NCBI RefSeq assembly: GCF_904849725.1
Contig: NC_058519.1
Span: 185,307,703 to 185,371,702 of the forward strand
Source: Hordeum vulgare subsp. vulgare
Lineage: Eukaryota > Streptophyta > Magnoliopsida > Poales > Poaceae
Direction: 5' to 3'
DNA length: 64,000 nt
Position numbers and translations under genes: made by a program. The notes below the pieces were generated by a model. It ran no database searches and had not been told where the DNA came from. It was given only the letters and a program-made list of their open reading frames with translations. Position 1 is the first letter of the stretch; each line of letters starts with the position of its first letter. Of the stretch, positions 11,513-19,952 are shown piece after piece.

Positions 11513-12441
11513 CCATTAGCCTTTTCTTTCCCTTATCTCTTCCTCCACAAGCTCGATCGCTCGTTCTTTCCCCCCTTTCTTCCTGCTTGAACACATCGCA
11601 CCACACACCAGTGCCAGCGTCCGCCGCTGTAGACCGGCGCCGTCGCTACCACATGCCGCTGCAAGCCGACTTCCCAAGGGATGGCGCTCTGGTGCAACCA
11701 TTCGACGGTCACCTCATGCTGCTATAGGCTAGGTTGGGAGGCGCTGCCGCCATGGCCGACAGCGGAGCTGCATTGCAGCAGGCGATATGCGACGAGGTTG
11801 CTACCATGGCCTACGACGGAGCTGGTTGCAGCAGGTGATGCACGACGAGGTTGCTGCCATGTCGACGACGGAGCTGCGTTGGAACAGGAGGGGCTAGGAG
11901 CAGCTGCCATGTCTGGCGATAGAGCTATGCTGCAGTAGGTGATGCTGCTACACGGGGACGACGAAACTGCGTTGCAACAAGAGAGAGCTACAATTGTTGT
12001 CATGGTCGGCGACAAAGCCGCGGGGCAATGCTGCAACGAAGCTTTGCCGGGGCATCAATGAAGCTTCGCCGAAGCTGCAATGAAGCTTTGCTAAAGCGTC
12101 TTTAGTGTTGCATCGAATGTTTTCATCGGGCTCAATATTGCCATGAAGCAGCACCCCGTGCTGCCATGCAGTGGTTTGCCGACTACACTTTGGAGCCGTG
12201 ATGCAACCATCGTCGAGGGCTCTTTGGAGGTGCGATGCAGCATTCGCCGACGACTCCGGTGTTGCGAGGTCGCCGATGCAGGGTGCCAGAGGGGGAGGGG
12301 ATGTTGCGTTTCTCTGCATCACTTTTAGGGGAGGGGCGATGTCGATTCTCTCATGGGCGTGGATAGGATCACAGGAGAACGACTCAGGTTCTGTTGATGT
12401 GATCGACGTCATCCGGTGCTGGATCGAACGACTAGCTAGGG
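11513..12441. repeat. Degenerate GC-rich repeat region
   Basis: No gene seen. Between about 11770 and 12010 a roughly 50-55 bp unit recurs imperfectly (GACGAGGTTGCTxCCATG ... GACGGAGCTG), and GCTGCAA/GAAGCTT words recur to about 12110. Such sequence is common in Triticeae transposable elements, perhaps inside a DNA transposon, but I cannot classify it. Open frames on both strands here follow from the skewed composition. Confidence 0.5.
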
Positions 12442-12466
12442 GGATGATTTCTTAGAGAAATCATCC
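12442..12466. repeat. Perfect palindrome (11 bp arms, 3 bp spacer)
   Basis: GGATGATTTCT-TAG-AGAAATCATCC. It sits at the right edge of the degenerate repeat and about 30 bp before the AT-rich promoter-like sequence, so it may be a terminal repeat of a small transposon. Confidence 0.8.
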
Positions 12467-12498
12467 GGATGATCCCTAGCAGCCTCCTTATATTTATT

Positions 12499-12507
12499 TA
12501 TAAATAA
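12499..12507 (+). promoter_or_regulatory. TATA box of the otubain-like gene
   Basis: TATAAATAA 154 bases before the first good ATG (12661), which leaves room for a 5' UTR of roughly 120-130 bases. It is the only strong TATA-like sequence between the upstream repeat and exon 1. Confidence 0.5.
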
Positions 12508-13762
12508 CCGCTCATCCTTTCTCCAAATAACTAACCAGGCCCTTTCGTGAACTTCCTCCAACGCCCTCGCATTAGCAGAATTGCCAAGCAAGTCCTTCCC
12601 GCTCCACCCGCAAAGTTTTTCCCGCCGCGTTGGCATCCGGTTCAGGAAAAGACCGGGACGATGGCAAGCAAGAACCGGCCCGTGTGCACGGGGAACGCGA
12701 GGACGCCAACGCCGCCTCCCTCACGGGGGCGCAGAGCTTTGGGGTTGGAGCAGCGCAGGCTGGCTCCGATTCCTCGGCGCCAACACCTCACTCCGCTCCG
12801 CCCGTCGATGGGCAGGCCGGGGGCGGAAGCCGCAAAGCCGGGGGATCGAGCTCCGCGGCGAGGGAGGGCGTCTCCGGTGTCTCCCCGCCACCACCTCCAT
12901 CTGCTCCGCCCGTCGATGGGCAGGCCGGGGGCCGAATCTTCGAAGCCGGGAGATCAAGCTCCGCTGCTGCGCACGCCCTGGAGCAGGTGATGGCGCGTCT
13001 CTTGCCCTTGAGATGTCGCGACCTGCTGTATTTTCTTTCTAGTTATACGAGTTCGACTTAGCGTTTCTTGGTTTCTGTCGAGTAGGCTGGATTGCCGAAG
13101 GCCAAGAAGACGTTCTTGGGCAAGATAATCAGCTTCAGCAAGAACAATATATAGCCTGAATCTTGTGTTTCTTGATTACTCTGTGATTCTTTTCTCTTCT
13201 TTGTGCATTCTTATGCCAATTTTTGTGTTCGGGATGTGGAATTTGTGATTTCAGAGTTCGTGTGGAATGTTGGTAACGAGTCAGGGTAAAAGGGACGAAA
13301 CTTTTGGGGGAATGTTGGGGCCAATCTGGCTTTATATTACGCACAGATTAGGAAAATCCTGATTATTACTCCGTGCTCTTCTTGCGAACTTGGGATATGG
13401 AGGCAAGTGAACAACCTCTCTGTGATTAGTCAAAAACTCGAATAGGCTTAAGCTTTGGGTGCTCGTGCCTGTATCGATTCATTCTTCTATCAAGTGTGGT
13501 AGCATATTCATTGCAGTGTACAGAGTGGGAAGGCACTGGGAACATGTCTTTGTTTTAGGTACCACTAGCAAATATGCCGGTGCGTTGCAACGGGAGACAA
13601 AAATATTACGTTATAGCCAAATAAGTATAATATGGCTCAATACCCCGACATATGGGCATCCTCTATTTTTCTATTTAACACGGTGTCCCATCATGTTGCC
13701 ATTTATCTTTTCTCCCATCCTCGTTAATGATGGTCGTGGTGTTGGTGTGATCAAATTTTGCT

Positions 13763-14680
13763 GATTGATGTCCACTAATCTTTTTTCTGAAATGCATGGA
13801 CAGTTTTTTGCTCAGTCTATGAACTTTTTTTAAAATGGGGAATATATTTTGAAATTCGTGATTTTTTTAAGTTTTTCTCAATGTTGTTTTTATTTCATAG
13901 ACATTTTCTTCGAATTCATGGATATGTTTTGAATAAATGATCATTTTAAAAATCATGAACATTCTATATTTGCTGAATATATTTTTCAAAATTGTGAATC
14001 ATTTTATAATATGTGAACAGTTTTTAAAAATCATCATTTTTTTTAAAAACCGTGAATGTTTTATTATTTCCTGAACCTATGTTTCAGTTCCCAAACATTC
14101 TATGGTTTCATGAACAATTTTTTTCAGAACTCAAAAATTGGAATTTTGAGAAATCATGAATTAATTTAAAGAATAAATTTTTTTTTGAATTAATAAAATA
14201 TGGACTGGCCCATGAACTCGTGTTGGCTGCTATCAAAAGAGAAAAGCAGTGTTCATGTGATAAAGTTTTGTCGATTGATGTAAAACTTATCTTTTTTCTG
14301 AAATGCATGGACAGTTTTTTTTACTCAGCGAACATTTTTTGAATCGTTGAACCTTTTTGCAAATGGGGAAGAAAATTGGAAATTCGTATTTTTTAAATTT
14401 TTCTCAACATTTTTTAAAATTTCATAGACATTTTGTAAATTCTTTAATAATATGCGAACAGTTTTTTAAAACCATCAACATTTTTTGAATCCGTGACCAT
14501 TTTCTGATTTTTTTGAACCTTTGTTTTAATTTCCAAACATTCTTTGATTTCATGAACATTTTTTTCAAAACTAAAAAAATTGGAATTTTGAAAAATTATG
14601 AACTAATTTAAAGAAGGATTTTTTTTTGAAATAATAAAACATGGGCTGGTCCATGAACCCGTGTTGCTATACAAAGAGAA
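13763..14680. repeat. AT-rich direct repeat, two copies about 510 bp apart
   Basis: 13763-14250 and 14273-14680 share the same order of words (GATTGATG, CTGAAATGCATGGACAG, GGGGAA, TTTCTCAA, CCAAACATTCT, TGGAATTTTGA, CCATGAAC). Both consist largely of degenerate GAACATTTTT/TTTTTGAA units, a composition frequent in Triticeae repeats. No coding content. Confidence 0.65.
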
Positions 14681-14771
14681 ATAATAGGGAATGATAAAAG
14701 GTGTGCAACCAGGACCGTGTTGCTATAAAAAGAGAAATAATAGGGAATGATAAAAGGTGTGCAACCAGGGA
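14660..14771. repeat. 56 bp tandem duplication
   Basis: CGTGTTGCTATACAAAGAG... at 14660 recurs at 14716 with one or two changes; the right copy runs into the tRNA-like sequence. Confidence 0.8.
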
Positions 14772-14830
14772 TTGAACATGGGGCTTCTCTGTGAAAGACA
14801 AGCGCTCTAGCCACCAAACTACGCGCGTGC
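14763..14830 (-). ncRNA. tRNA-like / SINE-like remnant
   Basis: On the minus strand TAGTTTGGTGGCTAGAGCGC resembles a tRNA D-arm with A box, and GTTCAATCC is a good B box (14777-14769), spaced as in a tRNA, with an anticodon-arm-like stretch between. Acceptor stem pairing is not convincing and no CCA-side flank stands out, so I read it as a tRNA pseudogene or the head of a tRNA-derived SINE, not a working tRNA. Confidence 0.4.
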
Positions 14831-15114
14831 TCGTGATTCTTCAAGTTCTCATATCTTAATAACCGCACGTGACGGCGACTTTGACAGAAAAAATCTGAAT
14901 CGTTTTTTTCACTTATGGGTGGCATAGTGGGTAATGTAAGCCAACTTCGGGGGCATTTTTAGTGACGTACGACCAGAAGCACTATTTGCTTTATTATTAC
15001 ATAGAGATATCTTGATCATTGCTCCTGTGAAATTTTAGCTAGAAGCCCGAAAGCCAAAGTTAAGAGGTTTTAATGTAATGGATGGTGTTATATGCCATAT
15101 GTTTATTCAGGGTT

Positions 15115-16240
15115 GCTTCTGGGAAAAAGGGTTCCACCCCCCCCCCCCCCCCCCCCCCCCGCGCGCGCGCTTGCTTGCTTTGTATTACAAAGCAACCAAC
15201 CGAAACATCCATCGATAGGTGCTGGGGCGGAAGCAACACAGTCATGCTCAAAAGAAAATACAAAAGAAACAAATGCCGACACCGGCGAATTGACAAAAAC
15301 GAAGAAGCCTCGCGACCGCTGCACCCACTAGGGATCTCCCACCAAGCTCCAAGACTCTGAAGCACCAGTACCAATCAATACCTCCAAGAAGGACCGCAAC
15401 GATGACGCTGCTGTTGCGAAGGGTTTCCCCTGGTACGCGACGAGGCGCGAGGAAGGGTAGCCCCCGACGCCCTCTAGGAAGGTTCGACGGCACCCAAAGG
15501 CGCCACCGCGTCGGTGTCGGCCTGGCCGACAGGGGTTTCCCCCGATCCCAACCTGCACCTCGGGCGCTCCGGAGCCTGCCACCAAACCGACCCCCACCCT
15601 GGGCAAACACGGTCTTGAAGCCCCCACTCCGTCTCACCACGACATCGCAAGGTGAGGCCTGCAAAATGACGAATAGGAGCCGAGACTAGGGGAAGCAGCA
15701 CCGTCGGCACGCGGGAGGGCTCAACCTCCACTGTCAATGATGGTAGCCGACCGGATGCAATAGCACAAGCATACCAGGCCCGACCGGGACCTCAAAGCCC
15801 GTAAAGCTCCCGCCATCGTGCTGCAACAGGCACGCCGTCGGCGTCGCCGCCCCCTGTCCAAGCTGCTCCTCCTCCTCACCATGCAAAAGATATCGAAGCC
15901 ATGCCGGGTGCCGGCCCGCCAGGACCCAGATGTAGCCCGCAGGCGCAGATCTGGGCCAGGGGCGTGCCACCGGCCACACCACGCCGCCATGCCGCCAAGG
16001 AGCAACGCCGCCACCTCGCCTGCCGCCGGGCCGAGCTGCACTGCCGCCGCCCCTATCCCGGGAAGGGGAAACGCGCGCGATCCCGCCGCGGCCGACACCA
16101 CCCAGGCCAGGGCCGGTGGCGGCGAGGGGGGGGGGAGGAGGGGGGCCGACAGAGGATGGAGCTTGCGTCGCCCCGGCCGCCTCCCAGGAAGGCGGCGCTA
16201 GGGCGGGATCTGGAGAGGGGAGGGGGGGGGGGGCTCGTGG
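15115..16240. repeat. GC-rich repeat, possibly LINE-derived
   Basis: Begins with TTGCTTCTGGGAAAAAGGG, then a run of 24 C (15137-15160) and five GC dinucleotides (15161-15170), then 1 kb of very GC-rich DNA ending in a G run (about 16218-16231). Long frames occur on both strands without recognisable domains, as expected from base composition. The left edge resembles the end of Triticeae non-LTR elements, but there is no RT domain; unclassified. Confidence 0.45.
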
Positions 16241-16654
16241 TGGGATGTTGATCATTGGTCATTATCATGCAAAATCACTGACCACTGCCCACAAAATAAA
16301 TAACTAAACTCACTGTCCACTTACTATGAATTTTGGTTTAAAAGCTGTGGTGTTTGGTTGGTTGGTACTTGAAACCGTCTTGGAAGCCTCACAAGATGAT
16401 TGTTGTAAACAGTTGCTAAAGTAAGATGTTTTGGATTTTGCAGCATCAGTTGTGTGTTACTATTATTAGATTCTTCAAAAACTCCATCTCTCATTCCCCT
16501 GTTTTGTATTCTTAAATCTTGGCTGTGATGTTTAATCTGTACACTTACTTCTAAGTTTGGCAGGTTATATGTGGATCTTTACCCGTCTCTTGCGGAAAAG
16601 CTTTTTTGTAGAAAAGGCACCGGAAGCTCGGAGAGACCTCACGTGAATCGACAG

Positions 16655-17144
16655 GTTTGACTCCTTTCACTCTTTGGTTATTTTCAAAGTGGAAACCCAT
16701 GAAATGTCGGGATCAAAATCCCAGGTCAGATGGTACTGTGGACATTCATGATTACTGCACAACTAACTGATTTCGTGGAATATGCTTCTTACTTTCTTGT
16801 CTGAATGCTTAATAGTATGTTAACTTTGCAATGTAATGGAACCAATAGACCTTATACCCTTGAGTGTATGAAACACTGCACATATTTCTCTATTTTTTAC
16901 TCAACAACAGCCAATCAATGTCAATGAAGGTCTCGTACATTTATTAGCAGTTTCGACCATTTCCGGAGAATGTGCAAACCAGAAAACCAGAAGCAAAACA
17001 AAATCTGGATCACATTTTAGATCTGTTGTTGCAAAACAAAATTTCCATCAGGCTTTAGATCTGTTATTTCCTAGTTCTAAACTTCTAATGAGCATAAACT
17101 GAATCCTTTTATCTGCCTGCACGGTGCAGGCAATTTCTTTCTAG
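16655..17144 (+). other. Intron 2 of the otubain-like gene
   Basis: GTTTGA donor after exon 2 and CTTTCTAG acceptor before exon 3. I see nothing else in it. Confidence 0.5.
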
Positions 17145-17513
17145 GGCGCCCTTGATTATTATGCTGAACAGATTCGTGCAATTCATTTACATGGAAGAGT
17201 AGATCCTGTGAATGTGTTGGACCTTCGTGGTCTTTACTCAGACTTTAGACCAGTGAAAGTTGACGGGGAATGTTTCTACAGGAGCTTCATATTTTCCTAC
17301 CTTGTAATTGCCCTTCTCCCTGTTCCTTAGTACACTATTGGATGCATGTTCCCTGATCTAACTATCTTTGCTTATGCCGGTGCACGACAGGAGCAAATTC
17401 TTGGTAGGCAAGACACAAATGAGGAAGAACGCCTCCTTGCAGCTATCGAAGAGGTGGCTGAGGAGGAACATGCACGTCTTGGATGGGCTTCTGAATTTTC
17501 TAGTAGCCATGAA

Positions 17514-18088
17514 GTAAGTTCCTGCCTTTTTCCACATTTGTGTTTTTTCCTTGGATAAACATATTCGTAAGGGACAATTCTCTTTTAAGTTACTGTACAT
17601 GTCAAAATGGATTCAGTTGTCTAACCATCATTGTTGTATCATTTGAAGGAGATGCACAATTGCTTAGCAGTAGTGACATGGCATTGCAGTTTATGCCCTG
17701 TTGACGCAAACTTAAGTCTGAAGCTTATTATGATGTTACAACTTGAAACCCAACTTAGCAAAAATGCACCTAAAGTTTATTTGTAAGGGATACTAGTATT
17801 ACAATGTAAACCGCAAGAGTATAATTCTATGCTTCATTGAACACTGAAATGCTTCAGACCTGCTGCTTCTTATGATGTAGCCATGTTACCATTCTGTTAC
17901 TAAGTATTTGTACTATTTAACTATTTTATAGTAGTCCTAGACTGTTAATAACTGAATTTTTCAGGTGAGTTGTTACCCTAGTTATGTTTGTTAATATCTT
18001 GTTATTTAATATCAAAAGTACGTAAGCACTTCTGTAACCGACAGTATCGCCTTACAAAGCTGTATGGAATGGTTACCAAATGCGATGT
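17514..18088 (+). other. Left part of intron 4 of the otubain-like gene
   Basis: Starts with the consensus donor GTAAGT. Plain AT-rich intron sequence; its last 90 bases are duplicated at 24604-24692 on the far side of the LINE insertion. Confidence 0.6.
17997..18088 (+). repeat. Left copy of long target-site duplication of the LINE
   Basis: TCTTGTTATTTAATATCAA... to AAATGCGAT; the right copy is 24604-24692. I count three substitutions in about 88 aligned bases plus a small length difference at the end. Confidence 0.7.
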
Positions 18089-19231
18089 TTATTTTTTTTT
18101 TTGAAAAGGAGGAACTTAGCCCCCGGTCTCTGCATTAATCGATGCATGCAGCCATCTTTATTAAAAAGTAACAAATAGTCATAAATCCACAAGGTCCTGA
18201 AGCTCGAAAGTAAAACAAAGATAAAATGACAAGATGACTGCCATATTGGGCGTAGCTAAAAGCAGACTACGATGCCTATACACCTAGCATATGATTAACA
18301 CGCCATCTAAACCAGTTGAAGATAGCCCGTGCGACCATCTCCCATCGGTTGCACCCAATATCCATAAGCTCCCTGGAGTCCGCATGGCTGAGTGACGACC
18401 ACGTACGGATTAAGACGTTGCTCTGAAGATAACCTGCAAAAAATTATTAAAGTTCTTGCCATTAAAAATCATATCATTCCTGGTATTCCATATAGCCCAA
18501 AATAAAGCACATACCCCAATTCTGATAAGTTTCGATATTTTAACGTCTACTCCGTTGAGCCACGTTGTAAATAGCGAGGTAATGCATGTTGGTGGTGAAA
18601 CATTAAAAGCTAGATGGTATGTGCGTCCAGTCCAGAATGGTGTGCCAAGTTTGCTTGGCCAATGGGCACGCTAGAAGCAAGTGATGGATTGTCTCTGGCT
18701 ATTGGTCGTAGAGGAGGCATTTCGGGTGGTGCTGCAGGCCGCGTCGGGCAAGTCTTGTTGCCGTCCAGCATCGGTCTTTGTTGGCGAGCGAGTGAAAGAA
18801 TCTGACGCGGGGCGGCACCCATCCCTTCCAGATGAGCTTCCAAGAGGGGCAGCGAGTGGATCCCTGGAATGTGGCGACGTAGCAAGACTGTGCCGTGTAT
18901 ATGCCGCTGGCCGTCCATTTCCAAAGCAGCCGGTTGGGCTCAGTTGAGAGGACGAATTGTTGGGCAGACTGCTAGTGCATCAGGTACTGACCTATCTCGA
19001 GTATCCCGAGGGTTCCTTGGATGTCGCGGGCCCAGGTGTTCCCGTGGAGGCCCTCTGCCACCGTTCTCGTTCTGCGTCACCGCTTGGGGATGCACTGGTA
19101 TAGCAGGGGGAGAGTTCCCAGACTGATTGTCCGTGTATCCAACGGTCCTTCCAGAAAAGGGTTGTCAATCCATCGCCAAGGACCATACTGGTGGATGCAA
19201 AGAACATCGCACTCTCTTCTTTCGTGAACTG
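18089..19231 (-). mobile_element. LINE (non-LTR retrotransposon), 3' part, decayed
   Basis: Minus orientation: the T run at 18089-18101 is its poly(A) tail. Minus-strand translation gives, from 19190 downward, WRW/FLEGPL and FWKDRWIHGQ; then KLIWKGWVPPRVRFFHSLANKDR and a zf-RVT-like zinc-binding region (HHPKCLLYDQ, ETIHHLLLACPLAKQTWHTIL) around 18900-18610; then ALFWAIWNTRNDMIF near 18530-18470, the usual C-terminal region of plant LINE reverse transcriptases. An in-frame stop and a Cys-to-Tyr change show decay. RT core and ORF1 are absent (5' truncated). The copia element splits it from its last stretch at 24505-24603. Confidence 0.75.
19227..19231. repeat. Left target-site duplication of copia element (AACTG)
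   Basis: AACTG directly precedes the 5' LTR; the same five bases follow the 3' LTR at 24500-24504. Confidence 0.9.
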
Positions 19232-19373
19232 TGTTAGAGTTATAATACAACTCATGTACCCTTTTGTATTTATCCCAATATATAAGGGGTTTTCCTGCAT
19301 ATAGTCCATAACCTGTACATGTATATATATTGACCATGGCCTCATGGTAATACTAAGTTGCTTATTCCTAACA
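19232..19373 (+). repeat. 5' LTR (142 bp) of the intact copia element
   Basis: TGTTAGAGTTATAA ... TTATTCCTAACA; TG/CA ends with inverted TGTTAG/CTAACA. Contains TATATAA as promoter candidate at 19279-19285. Confidence 0.95.
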
Positions 19374-19386
19374 TGGTATTAGAGCC
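19374..19386 (+). other. Primer-binding site (initiator-Met tRNA type)
   Basis: TGGTATTAGAGCC starts immediately after the LTR and differs by one base from the common plant copia site TGGTATCAGAGCC. Confidence 0.85.
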
Positions 19387-19470
19387 CTAGGTTTTTTCAC
19401 ACGCGCAACTCGTGCTGGTTCCTCTTCCATCACGGCCGCCGGCCTCTCTTTCCGTCACAGCCGCCGGCCG

Positions 19471-19735
19471 CTCGTCCCTGCTCCAATCCCGCCGGCTCCC
19501 GCAGGATCCGCCGCTCGTCCCTGCTCCAATCCCGCCGGCTCCCGCAGGATCCGCCGCTCGTCCCTGCTCCAATCCCGCCGGCTCCCGCAGGATCCCGTCT
19601 CGAAGCCCCGGCCCGCCCCGATCCCAGCGGCTCCAGGCGATGTCCCGACTCGAGGCCGCCGCTGGATCTCGAAGCCCCGGCCCGCCCCGATCCCAGCGGC
19701 TCCAGGTGACGTCCCGACTCGAGGCCGCCGCCTCC
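19471..19735 (+). repeat. Leader minisatellites (43 bp x 3, then 69 bp x 2)
   Basis: A 43 bp unit beginning CTCGTCCCTGCTCCAATCCC starts at 19471, 19514 and 19557. A second, 69 bp unit beginning TCTCGAAGCCCCGGCCCGCC starts at 19598 and 19667, with a diverged partial third near 19768. Both lie in the untranslated leader. Confidence 0.9.
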
Positions 19736-19952
19736 TCCCGACGCGACTCGCCACGATCCCATTGCGGTGCTGGATCTTGAAGCCTCGGCCTGTCCCGATC
19801 CCAGCGGTTCCAGGCTGTTAGAGGCACAGGCGGCTTCCACCAGCAGAGGCGGCCGCGTCCCATCTCCTCAGATCGCGCCGCCCCTGGCCCTCGACTCCAT
19901 CCGCACCAGATCGTGTCCTGTTGTCTGACGCGTTTCGTTGACCAAAAAAAAA

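Larger units (their letters stand above)
12987..16563 (+). other. Intron 1 of the otubain-like gene, repeat-filled
   Basis: No gene recognised in these 3.6 kb. They hold an AT-rich direct repeat (13763-14680), a 56 bp tandem duplication, a tRNA-like sequence and a GC-rich repeat (15115-16240). 13083-13153 contains a short open stretch after a CGAGTAG acceptor-like site and might be an alternative exon, ending at a TAG. Confidence 0.45.
12661..17513 (+). pseudogene. Otubain-like OTU cysteine protease (peptidase C65), 5' half, exons 1-4
   Basis: Otubains cleave ubiquitin chains in cytosol and nucleus. Exon 3 (17145-17303) encodes KVDGECFYRSFIFSYL, the OTU catalytic motif D-x-x-C; it ends at a GTAATT donor and starts after CTAG. 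Exon 4 (17391-17513) encodes a Glu-rich helix ending ASEFSSSHE, donor GTAAGT. Exon 2 (16564-16654) encodes LYVDLYPSLAEKL. Exons 2, 3 and 4 join in phase 0. Exon 1 is my candidate: ATG 12661 with a G at +4, ending 12986 before GTGATG; its two leftover bases fit the single leading base of exon 2 exactly. It is Arg/Pro-rich, not conserved, and contains an in-frame 108 bp repeat; another frame there (no ATG) could join exon 2 at a different acceptor. The gene continues with exon 5 at 24718, but beyond intron 4 it is duplicated, frameshifted and broken up; the catalytic-His exon is not in the window. Confidence 0.65.

Noticed and set aside
11681..12455. Alanine-rich frames on both strands
   Set aside because: They follow from degenerate GCTGCAA-type repeats; no start context or splice structure.
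14763..14830. Functional tRNA gene
   Set aside because: Acceptor stem pairing is not convincing and the anticodon arm is irregular.
15248..16251. Several overlapping GC-rich frames of 90-170 codons
   Set aside because: Present on both strands in all frames, Arg/Pro/Gly-rich, without domains; an effect of base composition.
19471..19735. Regular repeats considered as a CRISPR-like array
   Set aside because: Units abut without unique spacers and lie in a retrotransposon leader of a plant genome.
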